A DNA stretch of 64,000 nucleotides, taken from positions 16,835,981 to 16,899,980 of the forward strand of contig JARWKL010000008.1 of NCBI GenBank assembly GCA_029961685.1, written 5' to 3'. The stretch's first letter is position 1, and each line of letters begins with the position of its first letter. The notes under the pieces were generated by a model. That model had not been told where the DNA came from, made no database searches, and worked only from the letters and a program-made list of their open reading frames with translations. This DNA is from Aristolochia californica (Eukaryota > Streptophyta > Magnoliopsida > Piperales > Aristolochiaceae). A program made the position numbers and the translations under genes. This document shows positions 32,473-44,840 of this stretch, one piece after another.

Positions 32473-33774
32473 TACGGGAATTATTCAGACCCGTTCGACC
32501 ACCTCTATTTTAGCCCCTCTCATAGTTCGACCCCCTCTCATATTTCTGCCCCGTCCTCGATATGATGAAGATGTACCCTGATTGCCCGAGAACATCACTG
32601 ATGGGCATCAATAGGAGAAGGAGGGGATGGATCAGGTCTCCAAAGTAATGTAGTACTAATGTCATCGAAGGATGGAAGAGCGGAAGAACTTAGAAGCTGA
32701 GTTTTTACAACCTCAAGGAAAGGTTTAATATTCGATAAGCAAATGACTGCTACCAAAGCTTCTCGTTGTCATTCTTGAACAGAAATATCAGTGGAGTATG
32801 GCTGAGCTATTTTCCATTCTTGGAGAAGGCCTCGAAACCGGGCCAAAAATTCATGAATATTGTCTCCATGTTTGATATCCAGCATATTTTGTAAGACATC
32901 ATATATTTTTTGTAATGAGGCAGTACTTGAGTAAAGCTTAGCACAAGTGTCCCATATGTTCTTGGTAGTTTCAAAGTGGACCACATTGTTGGCCACATGC
33001 TCTTCCATGCTATTGATGAACCAACTTATCACCATGTTATCATTTTTAACCCACTTGTGGTAGGACTCATCTTCTTCATCAATCGAAGGAGAAAATTTAA
33101 TAACATGGCGTAAGAGGTCATGAGTAATAAGAACCCTCTGGACCGATTGTGACCAGCTCATGTAATTGGAGAGACCTCTTAGTGGAATCATAGTAATACA
33201 AAGTATATCACTCTTATTACTGTTGTGTCCTCTCTCCATGATGCGGCAAGTCAAATGTGGAGGTCAAGGGAAGGGGCCTTCTTCAAATAACAATTACTCA
33301 ATGTAATTTGAAGAACCCGTGGACCAAAGCATATTTTGTAAGACATCATATTTTTTTTGTAATGAGGTAGTACTTGAGTAAAGCTTAGCACAAGTGTCCC
33401 ATATGTCCTTGGGGGTTTCCAAGTGGACCACATTGTTGACCACATGCTCTTCCATGCTATTAATGAGCCAACTTATCACCATGTTATCATTTTTAACCCA
33501 CTTGTGGTAGGTCTCATCTTCTTCATCAACGGAGGAGGAAATTTAATAACGTGGCTTAAGAGGTCACGAGTAATAACAACCCTCCGGACCGATTGTGACC
33601 AGCTCATGTAATTGGAGAGACCTCTTAGTGGAATCGTAGTAATACAGAGTATATCACTCTTATTACTTTTGTGTCCACTATTCATGATGAGGCAAGTCAA
33701 ATGTGGAGGTCAAGGGAAGGGGCCTTCTTCAAATAACAATTACTCAATGTAATTTGAAAAACCCGTGGACCAAA
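32473..33774 (-). pseudogene. A2 gag with tandem duplication of its 5' half
   Basis: Two gag starts exist: MTCLIMNSGHKSNKSDILCI at 33700 and MTCRIMERGHNSNKSDILCI at 33254. Each is followed by IPLRGLSNYMSWSQSVRRV-type sequence, ISWLINSMEEHV and DIWDTCAKLYSS. The inner copy continues into the rest of gag (LARFRGLLQEWKIAQP). The outer copy breaks at the duplication joint and has an extra frameshift. The zinc-knuckle region near 32440 is decayed. Confidence 0.88.
32882..33774. repeat. 447-bp tandem duplication in A2 gag
   Basis: Unit 1 is 32882-33328 and unit 2 is 33329-33774. Both run from gcatattttgtaagacatca to gtggaccaaa, with few differences. The unit covers part of the leader and the first ~135 codons of gag. 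Confidence 0.9.
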
Positions 33775-34583
33775 TCAGTCACCAAAAAAAAGAACAAGAA
33801 CCAATTTCTTTCACGAGAGCAAACACCAAACTATCAACAAATTTGTGCCTTTAGCAAGTGAGAATAAAATCCAGTCATCACTCAACTCCTCTTGTATTCT
33901 TTAAAACAAAAAGAAGAAGGTAGATGCAACCGATTAGGCCTTAATCCAAACTCCAATACAAACCGAGAGATAGAAAAAAATATTTAGAGAATATTTAAAA
34001 TAAAATCAAGATACTTGGAAAAAATTTATCTTCAGCTCATGGGATACTTCAACATAAAAAAAAAATTCAATTGTTGAAGTTCAAAAGAAACTACAAAGGG
34101 TAAATGACTGCTGGAATTTCACCAAACATATAATGGGCATCCAACAACATAACACAAGCCCATGAACAACATTACGTACGAGAAGTTGCAGCAACATGTG
34201 CTGGAATTCTACCTCAAATGAGATTGATCCAAGTTACATAAAGGTAATTGAATCTCACTCATCAATCTTAATAAGACGCAAACAACAAATGATCTTGATC
34301 ACACTTGTAATTGATTTACTAGAAGATCAAGATTATAACATCAATTTAGTCATAATAATAAATCTTCACAACATATAAAGATTTATCTTGACTTGATGTG
34401 ATTCAAAGTTCAAGAAGTAGAAAAATAGTAACGAGGAGTATGTAAATAAGGAAGGGAAACAAAATGTAAATAAGAAGAGAATGAACTTATCTCTTCATGA
34501 CTGAACTCCTTCTTTTACAACTTCTTGAACAGATTCATAATAACTTCATCAAGAGGGATCCTAAACTCCTTGCTTTGATACCA

Positions 34584-34971
34584 TGTAGAATTTAGGATCT
34601 CATGAAAGAAAGTTTAGATCAACGAGGAAGAAGAAGAAGAAGAGAGAAGGAGAGGCGAAGAAGAAGAATGTGGAAGGAGAGAGTTTTGATTAAGGGAGAA
34701 GAGGTTTACGACAAAGTGAAAATGAGGGCTGGACGAATTTGTGGAAAGAGAGGAGAGTGCTTCAATGCTCTACCTCTTAGCCAATGCCTTTATTTATAGT
34801 CTTTACAATGCCCTTAGGGCTACAACTTGATGAAAGAAAAGACATAAAAAGAACACATATTTACACTTCTATGCCATCTTTAAGTGAAGTATCATAATTC
34901 ACACATGTGCAACTCCTTTGTAGTGTGAGTTTCTTGCCTTGAGCTTGTGGGCTTGAGCCCATCCTCCAACA
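34584..34971 (-). repeat. A2 5' LTR
   Basis: 388 bp, bounded by TG..CA. The primer site TGGTATCAAAGC lies at 34572-34583 on the minus strand. Confidence 0.92.
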
Positions 34972-36565
34972 AGGCTGAGTCTGTAGTGCCTCTCAATTAC
35001 CTAAGAATCCACTTCACTGCTTCCCAATGTTGCTTACTAGGTTGCTCATATATCTGCTCACAACTCCCACTGCATGAGCTATGTCTAGTCTAATGCACAC
35101 CATGGCATACATGAGATTGCCAATAGCAGAAGCATAAGGAACATTGGTCATGTTGGCTCACTCCTTAGATTTCCTAAAGTATTTTGCCAAATGAGTACTT
35201 ATTGGTTTTGCATCTTTCATGCTAAATCTGCTCAACACATCCTTCACATATTATTATTTTGATAGTTTCAAGACATCAATGTCCCTAATAATTCTCATCC
35301 CAAGGATTTGTTTTGCAGCACCCAAATCCTTCATTTTTGGACAACTCCCTTTTCAAAATTTATATTTCTTGTTTGCAAACACCTGTTGTCAACATGTCAT
35401 CAACATATAATAGTAGAATGATATAGGAGTCATAAAGCTTCTTCAAATAACAACAATGATTTGCCTGGCACCTCAAGAAACCATTACTACTCATAAAGGT
35501 GTCAAACTTCTTATACCACTATCTTGGAGCTTTTTTAAGACCATACATGCTCTTTTGAAGTTTGCACACCATTTTCTCCTTTCCTTGTGCTTTGAAACCA
35601 TGTGGCTGCATCATGTAACTTTCTTCCTCGAAATCACCTTGAAGAACGGTTGTCTTTACATCCAACTGCTCTAAGTACAAGTCTTCATTTTCCACTAGTT
35701 CAAGCACCATTCTAATAGTAGTCAAATTTTACTACTGGAGAGAAAATTTGAGTGTATTCAATGCCTTCTTTTTTTGAAAGCCTTTTACCACCAATCTTGC
35801 CTTGTACCACTTGCTACCATCATGTTCATCTGTTATTCGGTAAACCCATTTATTTTTCAAGGCCTTCATCCCTTTTGGTAACTTGGTTTGTTGTCATGTC
35901 TGGTTGGATAACATTGAATCCATCTCATCCTTCATGGCCAACTCCCACTTGGTTGATTCATCAACTTGCACGGTTTCCTCATAACTCTCTAGTTCACCTT
36001 TATCAATCAACAAAATATAATTCAGTGTAGGGAGTACCTTTGTGGTGGTATGCTAGTTCTATCAGATTTATTGAATTCAGACACAGGAATGTCTTGATTT
36101 ACTTCTAGGGGTATGTTTTCCCTAGTTCTATCAGATCTCTTGAATTCAGACACAGGAATGTCTTGATTTACTTATAGGGGTATGTTTTCTTTGTCTTCTT
36201 GAGAGACATTCTCCATCTCAATAACTAGAAGATCTCTCAAGTGAATCACTTTTGACTTCTTGGCTTCATCACTTGTGCTCTCAGACTTTGTTCTCAATCT
36301 CTCCTTATACATGGCACCTTCATTGAATTTCACGTCCTGGCTTCTGAAAACCTTACGGCTTTGGTCATCCCAGAAGCGATAACCAAACTTGGTACCACTA
36401 TAGCCAATAAAGAAACATATCTTAGATTTAGCAACAAGTTTATTTCTAACAACAGAATCAATATGAATATAAGAGACACAACCAAAAACTTTCTAGAAAA
36501 AAAGACTTACCTCTTTGCTACTCCAGACCTCTTATGGTATTTTGCAATCCAATGGTATTGAGGGA
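34972..36565 (-). pseudogene. element A reverse transcriptase and integrase C-terminus
   Basis: From high to low coordinates: integrase end (36540-36300) with FGYRFWDDQS-like and KFNEGAMYKERLRTKS, a linker, RT start (36010-35750) with ESYEETVQVDESTKWELAMK and KNKWVYRITDEHDGSKWYKA, then KTTVLQGDFEEESYM, CKLQKSMYGLKKAPR and LLLYVDDMLTTG (about 35385-35420). It ends with VVSRYMSNPSKQHWEAVKWI near 35010. Several stops occur. YVDD is intact. It is separated from its RNase H by A2 and from its integrase core by B. Confidence 0.85.
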
Positions 36566-36766
36566 TGTAGAGTTTAGGATCCCATGTGAAGGACTTTAGA
36601 TCAACAAAGAAGAAGAAGAAAAAGAAGAAGAAGAGAGAAATGAAAGGAGAAGGAGAAGGAAAAGGAGAAGAAACTAGATGGAGAGAGTTTGGATTAAGAA
36701 GAGAAGAGGGAGTGTCGACCAAGGAGGGAGCCTGGCCAAATTTCTGGAAAAAGAGGGAAGAGCTTC
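36566..36766 (-). repeat. B 3' LTR, outer part
   Basis: GA-rich R/U5 part of the LTR, which continues at 42079-42280 after element C. The interruption is marked by gcttc (36762-36766) and acttc (42079-42083), a 4/5 target-site duplication. Confidence 0.88.
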
Positions 36767-37357
36767 TGTTACAACCTTGGTGCACGATCTGGTGGAACCC
36801 ACCATGAGGACGTGGCATGCCAAGAAGAGTTCTCACCCCATCTAGCATGAGTTAAGAAGATAAGAAGCACAAGCTGAAATGAGTTATAAGACTTGAAGAT
36901 CAAATGTGACCCACAAAGATACCACAAGCTGGAATCTTATCATTATGATCTGGAAGACCACATGGGACCCACAAGGATAAGGCCACAAGCTCACCTCCTC
37001 CCTTATTTTCACGTTATTGAAGAAGAGTTATAGTTCAACTTATATTAGAACTCTATTAGATTTTGTTATCCTTTCAAGATTGACTTATCTTAGAGAGTTA
37101 GAGTTGGAATGTAATTAGGAGATTTAAAGGTTGTATAAGGACTCTATCACTTCCTCTACTATAAATAGAGGTGCATTAATTCAAAATTTATCAAGTTCTA
37201 CAATTCTCTCTTGAGTAAATCTCTTTCTCTTTGTTTGGTGCACACCTTGTTCCTCTTCTCTTCTTCTCTCTACCCGAGAACCTTCTTCCCCTTTTCTCCT
37301 TTTTTCTTTCTCTCTTCCCTTTCTTAGAATATTGGAAAAGGGATCCTAAATTCAACA
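36767..37357 (+). repeat. C 5' LTR with primer site downstream
   Basis: 591 bp, TGTTACAACCTTGG to CCTAAATTCAACA. The TATA box (ctataaatagagg) lies at about 37159-37171. TGGTATCAAAGCATT (37358-37372) is the primer site. Confidence 0.92.
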
Positions 37358-37830
37358 TGGTATCAAAGCATTAATATGATCAACACCACTCATAGAAAGC
37401 TACTTGTGAAGGAAGATCAAAAAGCTTGAGATAAGTTCCTTCATTATTTTTTTTTATTACTTCATGTTACTAGTTTCTAGATTTAGAAGATGATTTAAAG
37501 ATGAATATGTGAATGATTTTCATTTGATGAGATTGTGGATATGAATGCCTCTCAATCTAGAAGAAGCTATCAAAGCAGTTTTGTCAGTTTGGAATTTTTG
37601 TTAACTGAGACCAGTCCATGATCAGATTGTTGAAAAAAAATTCGTTGGAAAAAGATTCCATTGATATAGAAGATTGATATTGAGTCTATTATGAGTGGTT
37701 ATTTACTCAGAAAAAAAATCAGAATAATGATCATTTAACATCAATGCTAAATTCCTCCAGGCCCCAAGTTGTTTGAAGAATACTACTTGGATATTTTGAT
37801 TAGAATCTTTGGAGAATTATTTTTGTTGAA

Positions 37831-38326
37831 GTGCCAATTATGGCTAAAGAAAATGTGAGTAGCAAAGGTGGTATACTCAGAATTACCATAATACCCTTAA
37901 GAAGGGTATCGAATTTTATGAGTTGGTCCACATCGGTTCAAAGGTTTCTTATAACAAAGGACCTACTTGGTCATCTCACCAACCGTGGACCACCTATTGA
38001 TCAAGAAGATATTTTTTATAACAAATGGTTAAAAAATTATACCATTGTGATTAGTTAGCTAATCAAAAGCATGGAAAAATTGTGGAAAGAATGCACTCAT
38101 TGTGGGAGATATGGCCACACTATAGATACATGCTATTACAAGGAAAGGAGTTACTGTGGAAAAAATGGTCACTATGGAGAAATACGTTATAATGTCGATG
38201 ACTACTTAGACTTGACAAAGGCTAATCAAGCTTTGGTAGGTGATACAAAGGAGGATCAACCCACAAAAAAACTGAAAAGAAAATTTTTACTGATGAAGAA
38301 TATGAGTTGTTTCAGAAAATGATGGG
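37831..38326 (+). pseudogene. C gag, internally deleted
   Basis: The frame at 37840 (MAKENVSSKGGILRITIIPL) gives NFMSWSTSVQRFL and YNKWLKNYTIVIS. A stop follows, and after about ten residues the sequence jumps to ECTHCGRYGHTIDTCYYKER, a CCHC zinc knuckle (C-x2-C-x4-H-x4-C). About 130 residues present in F gag are missing. The knuckle itself is intact and a second partial one (YCGKNGHYGEI) follows. Confidence 0.88.
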
Positions 38327-38726
38327 TTCTTCTCAAAGTTCCTCATTAAATACCGCTGCCACCACTGCTTCAGGTATGCTATCTGCTTCATCTTCATCCT
38401 GGATAATTGACACAAGAGCCTCCGAGCATCATACAGGTAACAAAAATTTATTACATTCTGTATCTCGATGTCTTTCACATAAGTTTGTTACCATAGCTGA
38501 TTGTTCTCAAACCAAGGTTCAAGGGAAAGGATCCACTTCCATTACACCATCAGTTCTGCTCACTGATATTCTATTTGTTCCTACCTTCCCTTTGAATCTG
38601 TTATTTGTTAGTCAGCTGACAAAGTATTTTAATTGCTTTGTCACCTTCTCACCCACTTTGTTTGTATTTCATGATCTTATAATGAAGCAAGTGATTGGTG
38701 GAGGTCGTGAACAAGGGGGGCTATAA
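38307..38726 (+). pseudogene. C protease
   Basis: SSSSWIIDTRASEHHTGNKN shows the active-site Asp, but the triad Gly is replaced by Arg (D-T-R). VTIADCSQTKVQGKGSTSI and LFVPTFPLNLLFVSQL follow. The frame is open for 139 residues. Confidence 0.88.
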
Positions 38727-38739
38727 TTCCTGGATGTGC

Positions 38740-39650
38740 CAAAACTAAATATTGTTTCCAGTAGTGAAATGAGACAAGGCTATCGGCTCGGACATCCATC
38801 TTTCCATCTTCACAATCTCTTCATTATATGTTTCCTACTCTTAAAGTCAAGTCCGAGTTTCATTGTGAAGTTTGTCAACTAAGTAAGCATCAAAGGAGTA
38901 CATACTCACCTCGACCAGAAGTCAAAAGTATTACTCTATTTTCAATAATTCATACTGTTGTATGGGGACCCTTGAGCATCTCAAATATTTCTAAAGTTAG
39001 GTATTTTATTACATTAATTGATGACTTCACTTGTATCACTTGGTTGTTTCTATTTATGGAGCGTCTGAGATACCATTGATTTTTAAGACTTTTCATGCTA
39101 TGGTACTCACTCAGTTTGGTCAAAACATAAAAATACTTTGGTCTGATAATGCCAAAGAATACATTTCCAAAGAAGTTGGTCTTTTTGTAAAAAAATGACA
39201 TTATCCATCAAACATCATGTGCCTACACTCCTCAAAAAAATGGTCTAGCCAAATAGAAAATTGTCATATTCTTGAGGTTGCTCGAGGTTTATTATATGCC
39301 ATGAAAGTCCAATACTTTTATTAGCCTCATGTAATCCTTACCACATGTTTTCTTATTAATCATCTACTATCTTCCGTTCTTGGTAATAAATCTCCTTACT
39401 CTATATTGTTACCAAATGATGATCCGTTTTCACTGCCCTTGAAAATCTCCAGGTGTCAATGTTTTGTCCATATTTCCTCCCCAAAACATAGTAAATTTGA
39501 TCCTAAATCTATCTAGTGTATCTTTCTAGGACACTCTCATACACAAAAGGGTTATGTTTGTTATAATCCCACTCTTCAGCGTTTACTTGTGTCCAGGGAT
39601 ATCACATTTTTTGAAGACTCTTCATACTATTTTGACAATGCACCTCCAGG
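38740..39650 (+). pseudogene. C integrase
   Basis: CEVCQLSKHQRSTYSPR leads to SIIHTVVWGPLS, where the first catalytic Asp (HSDVWGP) is Val. LWSDNAKEY keeps the second Asp near 39140. The QNGLAERKN motif reads NGLAK then a stop (about 39240-39255), so the Glu is lost. GYVCYNPTLQRLL closes the domain. Confidence 0.87.
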
Positions 39651-39870
39651 TTTATCTTCAATACCAGGTTCCCCTCGACCGGTTGTGCCCCTTGCTACAT
39701 AAAATTTTCAGCCCCTAGAAACACCGGCTGACACCACACCTGCTAAGTTTACAAATCCCACCTAGGTAAGTCCATCTTATCCAGTTGTTTTTTTCCCACA
39801 ATATGATACTCATCCTAACGCACAAAGAAAAGAACCCATATCATGCACCATACCCTCTACGTTTCATCCC

Positions 39871-40717
39871 ATGTCAAATTTTGTGTCTCATCATTGTCTC
39901 TCCCCTGCATGTTGTCAATTTCTTTCTGTTATTTCTTCCATATCTGTACCACAGTCCTATCAGGAGGCTCTCAAACATCTAGGGTGGAAGGCAGCAATGG
40001 ATGAAGAAATGCAGGCCCTTTATGAAAATCAGACATGGGCTCTAGTCCCACTTCCATCATATAAGAAACCCGTTGGTTGCAAATGAGTGTTTATTGTGAA
40101 ACACAATCTGGATGGGTCTATGGCTCGACTAAAGGCTCGCCCCGTGGCCACGGGCTATACACAATGTTATGGGATTGATTATGAGGAAACCTTCTCTCGA
40201 GTGGCAAAAATGAACTCGATATGTGTGTTATTATCTCTGGCAGCTAACTCTTCCTAGCAGGTATATCAACTTGATGTGAAAAATGCCTTTCTGAATGGGG
40301 ACATCAAAGAAGAAATTTATATGCAACAACCACATGGGTATGTGGTTGAGGGGGAGTCAGTATGTCGACTAAAAAAATCTCTGTATGGTCTAAAATAGCC
40401 CCCTCGTGCATGGTTTGAGAAATTTAGTCAAGTCCCTCATACGGGTAGGATTTTACAAATGCTCTAGAGATCACTCAGTTTTTATTAAAAACACACCTAG
40501 AGGCAAGGTAATTATGGCAGTATATGTTGATGATATCATTGTCATTGGTAGTAATTCTGAGGGCATCCAGGAAACAAAAGAAAAAATATGTGCTGAATTC
40601 AAGACAAAGGATCTTTGACTACTCAAATATTTTCTGGTTATTGAAGTATTATAATCCAGACATGGGATTGTGCTATCCCAAAGGAAGTTTGCCTTTGATC
40701 TACTAGAGGAGACATGA
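39871..40717 (+). pseudogene. C reverse transcriptase
   Basis: ALKHLGWKAAMDEEMQALYE, WALVPLPSYKKPVGCK, then [20 protein letters not shown] and [11 protein letters not shown] with stops. YVDDIIVIGSNSEG is at about 40520-40562. The catalytic pair is kept, but at least four frame or stop defects are present. Confidence 0.9.
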
Positions 40718-41479
40718 ATGATGGGATGCAAACCAGCAGACACTCCTATGGACTCAAATACAAAATTATGTGGAGGCACTAGAGAAGATGTAGATATGGG
40801 GAAATATCAAAGACTAGTGGGAAGACTTATTTACCTGTGTGTAACAAGGCCGGATATATCATACGCAGTACGTGTGGTAAGTCAATACATGCACAAGCCA
40901 CAACTTAGTCATTGGCAAGCACCTAAAAGGATACTACGATATCTAAAAGGAGCTCCAGGAAGAGGGCTTCTATATAAAAACCATGGTCACTTCAACATCG
41001 AAGGATTCTTAGATGCAGACTGAGCCGGATCCCTGGATGGTAAAAAATATACTTCGGGATTTTGTCCAGTGGTTGGAGGGAATTTGGTTACATGAAAAAG
41101 CAAAAAGTAAAATGTAGTAGCACAGTCTAGGGCAGAAGCATTATATAGAGCCATGGCCCACATTGTTAGTGAAATCCTATGGATAAGATCTTTTCTCACT
41201 GAGTTGGGATTATACAAAGAAGCTGCGATAGATCTATATTGTGATAATCAAGCAACAATACACATTATATCAAATCCAAACTTCTATGAAAGAATAAAGC
41301 ATATTGAAATGGACTACCATTTTATACGAGAAAAGTTCCTAGCGAGTCTTTTATCTCTAAAGCATATATCATCACAAAGTCAAGTTGCAGATATTCTCAC
41401 CAAGTCGGTCCCTCACAAGAATATGTCTACCATCTGCAACAAGCTAGGCATCTATGATGTTTTCTCACCCCTAGCTTGA
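40718..41479 (+). pseudogene. C RNase H
   Basis: PMDSNTKLC, KYQRLVGRLIYLCVTRPDIS, LRYLKGAPGRGLLYKNHGHF, then LYCDNQATIHIISNPNFYER, IEMDYHFIREKFLASLLSLK, and ADILTKSVPHKNMSTICNKL, ending GIYDVFSPLA before the stop. This C-terminal tail is the segment retained in A1, K and I. Confidence 0.9.
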
Positions 41480-42078
41480 GGGGGAGTGTTACAATGTGGG
41501 ACCCACCATGAGGACGTGGGATGCCAAGAAGAGTCCTCACCCAAGCTAGCATGAGTTAAGAAGATAAGAAGCACAAGATGAAATGAGTTAGAAGACTTGC
41601 AGATCAAGTGGGACCCAAAAGATACCACGAGCTGGAAGATCACGTGGAACCCAAAAGATACCACGAGCTGGAAGATCACGTGGGACCCGCAAGGAAAGGC
41701 CACAAGCTCACCTCCTCCCTTATTTCCACATCATTGAAGAAGAGTTATAGTTCAACTTAAATTAGAACTCAATTAGATTGTGTTATCCTTTCAAGATAGA
41801 CTTATCTTAGAGAGTTAGATTTGGAATGTAATTAGGAGATTTAAAGGTTAATTGTAAAAGGACTCTATCACTTCCTCCACTATAAATAGAGGTGCTGAAA
41901 TTCAGAATTAATCAAGTTCTACAATTCTCTCTTGAGTAAATTTCTTTCTCTTTCCTTGGCGCACACCTTGTTCCTCTTCTCTTCTTCTCTCTACCCGAGA
42001 GCCTTCTTCCCCTTTTCTCTTTTTTTCTTTCTCTCTTCCCTTGCTCGGAATATTGTAAAAGGGATCCTAAATTCAATA
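41472..42078 (+). repeat. C polypurine tract and 3' LTR
   Basis: The tract agcttgagggggag ends at 41486 and the LTR runs 41487-42078, 592 bp, closely matching the 5' copy. A 34-bp segment around ggacccaaaagataccacg is duplicated near 41610-41670 in this copy only. Confidence 0.9.
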
Positions 42079-42280
42079 ACTTCAATGCTCTACCTCTTAG
42101 CCAATGCCTTTATTTATAGCTTTACAATACCCTTAGGGCTACAACTTGATAAAAGAAGAGACATAAAAGGAACATGTATTTACATCTTTATGTAAAGCAT
42201 TCTATTTTACTTATATGCCACCACTTATAAGTGTTGGCTTACTAGCCTTGAGCTTGTGGGCTTGAGCCCATCTTCCAACT
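42079..42280 (-). repeat. B 3' LTR, inner part
   Basis: Continues the LTR interrupted by C and carries the TATA segment (minus TATAAATAAAG, about 42109-42119). It ends next to the tract TCCAACTTGATGGGAG. Confidence 0.88.
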
Positions 42281-42830
42281 CTCCCATCAAGTTGGAGGAC
42301 ATGATTTTAGATTTAAACTGTTTAGTGAGGATATCAACCACTGGCTCTTGAGATGAAACATGTTTGAGGGAGATTATTCCTGCTTGAAACTTCTCCCGTA
42401 TAAAGTGACCAATCCACCTCAATGTGTTTAGTCCTTTCATTGATGATTGGATTGGAAGTAATATGAATGGCTGCTTGATTATCACAATGTAGACCCATAG
42501 GACCTCTTTTATAAAATCCTAATTCGGTAAGAAGGGTCTTGATCCTTAAGAGTTCACTAACTATGTGGGCCATACCTCTATATTCTGCTTCGGCGCTAGA
42601 TCTTGCAACCACATTTCGCTTCTTACTTTTAGATGTAACCAAGTTCCCTCCAACAAGTGTGCAATATCCATACCTAGATTTTCAATCATTAGGTGATCCA
42701 GCCCAATCTGCATATGAGGAGCCTTCAATGTTGAAGAGCCCATATTTTTTATAAACCAATCCTCTTCCCGGAGCTCCATTTAGGTATCGTAATATTCTCT
42801 ATAAGCCCTGCCAGTGGGTAATTTGTGGCT
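42281..42830 (-). pseudogene. B RNase H
   Basis: The frame 42642 down reads [54 protein letters not shown] and TKHIEVDW. The frame 42485 down adds [18 protein letters not shown] and VVDILTKQFKSK. The acidic residues are present. One frameshift separates the two frames. Confidence 0.9.
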
Positions 42831-43660
42831 TTTACATGAATTTACTCACCACGCTTACGACATATGATATGTCTGGCCTAGTTATCATGAGATAGATTAG
42901 TTTTCCCACAAGTCTTTGATATTAGCCAATATCAATATCTTCTCCAATCATTGCACATAATTTTACATTTGTATCCATAGGTGTGTCAACTAGTTGACAT
43001 CCCTTCATTCCTATTTATTTCAGGAGGTCCAAGATATGTTTCTGCTGAGACAATATTATCCCATGTTTGGATTGAAGAACTTCTATACCCAAAAAATACT
43101 TAAGCACTCCCATATCTTTAGTTTTGAATTCATGACATATCATATTTTTCACTTCCTGTATGATATGGGCATCATCGGATCATCACCAGTTAAGATAATA
43201 TCATCAACATATACAACTAATAATATTTTTCCTTTGATAGTAACTTTAAAATATACCAAATGATCTACCGAGCACCGATGAAAACCAAACCGTAGAAGGA
43301 TTTGGCTAAAAGCTCGAGGGGACTATTTAAGCCCATATAAGGATTTTTGTAACCGACATACCGACTCCCACTCAACCACATAACCTAGTGTTTGAACCAT
43401 ATAAATTTCCTCATGTACATCACCATTTAAGAAGGCATTCTTTACATCGAGTTGATATACGGGCCATGATGAGTATAGCAGGAAGAGAAAAGATGATACG
43501 TACCAAATTTAATCTGGCAATAGAAGAGAAGGTATCCTCATAATCTATCTTATAGCACTGAGTGTAACCTTTATCAATGATTTGGGATTTAAGGTTAGCA
43601 ACGGACCCATCCAGGTGATGTTTCACTAAAAAAACCCATTTAACTGACCAATCTTTTTCC
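42831..43660 (-). pseudogene. B reverse transcriptase
   Basis: HHLDGSVANLKSQIIDKGYT and DYEDTFSSIARLNLVRI (43626 down), then an altered [18 protein letters not shown] near 43400-43450. YVDDIILTGD lies at about 43182-43215 on the minus strand. PMDTNVKLC is at about 42955-42985. Several stops and frameshifts are present. Confidence 0.85.
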
Positions 43661-43799
43661 TTTTGGGAGCAATTCTAAGTACTAGGTTTGATTCTCATAT
43701 AAGGTGTGCATTTTTTCATCCATAGCTAATTTCCATACTGGATGCTTCAAGGCCTCTTGATAGGATTGTAGAATGGAATCAGAAGAAAGATATGAAATG

Positions 43800-44840
43800 A
43801 ACTAAGAGCAATTGGAAGACAAGTGTTGGTGAGAAATAAAGCTGGAGATATGATGAGAAGTAGTACATGAATGATATTCCTTTCTTAAAGCTAGTTGAGT
43901 ATCAAATTTTGGCCCAAACATAAGTGGAGAAAGACTTACCTCTGGTAGATCCGACAACTCCATAGGTAAGTTGACAATCGGTGCTTCAGGGGGTTGAGTA
44001 ATATCAACATTGAAAGGCACAAGTGGACAAGGAGTGGTAGGAGGAAATGTCAACCCTAGAGGAGCATCATGTGAGGAGTAGAAGGAGGTGTCCTCAAAGA
44101 AGGTGACATCCTGAGATACAAGCATCCTCCAAATGGAAGGATTGTAACAGGAATATCCTTTCTGGGTGTGAGAGTACCCAAAAAAATACACCTCAAAGAA
44201 CGAGGATCAAGTTTAATCTTTTGTGCTGAAGTGACATGAACAAAACATGTACATCCAAAAACTTTAAGAGGAAGAGAAAAGGGATCTTCACCATGAAATA
44301 AAACAGAGCAAGGAGTTTTACTACTAAGAATAGATGAAGATAACCTATTGATAAGAAAACAGGTTGTAAGTATAGCAGGATGCCAATAAAAGTAGAGTAC
44401 CGTCATGGAGTAGAGGAGGCCCTGAGCAACTTCAAGAAGGTGATGATTCTTTCTTTCATAAAAACCATTTTTTTGAGGGGTATAGGCACATGATGTTTGA
44501 TGGATAAGCCCATTACCCTCACAAAATGATTTGAACTCATTAGATAAATACTCTTTATCATTATCAGACCTTAGGATTTGAATTTTCTTTAAAATTGAGT
44601 CAACACCATAACAAGAAAGGTTTTAAAGATAGGAAGAATTTATGATCATTCTTTAAATAAATATAACCAAGTGACTCGGGAAAATTCATCAACAAAAGTA
44701 ACAAAGTATTTAACTTGAGAAATATTAGAGACACACAAAAGTCCCCATACATCAGAGTGTATTAAAGCAAAAGGAGAAATACTTGTAGTTGTAAGGCGAG
44801 GAGAATATGAACTCCTATGGTGTTTACTTTTTGACAAACC
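43800..44840 (-). pseudogene. B integrase
   Basis: ALIHSDVWGLLCVSNISQVK (Asp, 44837 down), then ILRSDNDKEYLSNEF (Asp, about 44545-44585), then GFYERKNHHLLEV (Glu, about 44430-44465). FYWHPAILTTCFLINRLSSS and FGCTCFVHVTSAQKIKLDPR follow. The acidic triad is kept, although the frame breaks several times. Confidence 0.88.

Larger units (their letters stand above)
29131..34971 (-). mobile_element. full-length copia element A2
   Basis: LTRs at 29131-29521 (3') and 34584-34971 (5') are very similar, and the exact duplication aggct flanks it (29126-29130 and 34972-34976). It split the RT/RNase H of element A. Gag, protease, integrase, RT and RNase H are recognisable. Frames are broken, and the 5' gag region is tandemly duplicated. 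The similar LTRs and exact TSD suggest a fairly recent insertion. Same family as B. Confidence 0.94.
36767..42078 (+). mobile_element. copia element C, full length
   Basis: LTRs at 36767-37357 and 41487-42078, primer site, gag, protease, integrase, RT, RNase H and polypurine tract lie in order on the plus strand. The 4/5 target-site duplication is gcttc/acttc. The last bases of the 3' LTR read ttcaata for ttcaaca. Gag has an internal deletion, and integrase has lost two catalytic residues. Its LTR family is that of F. Confidence 0.93.
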
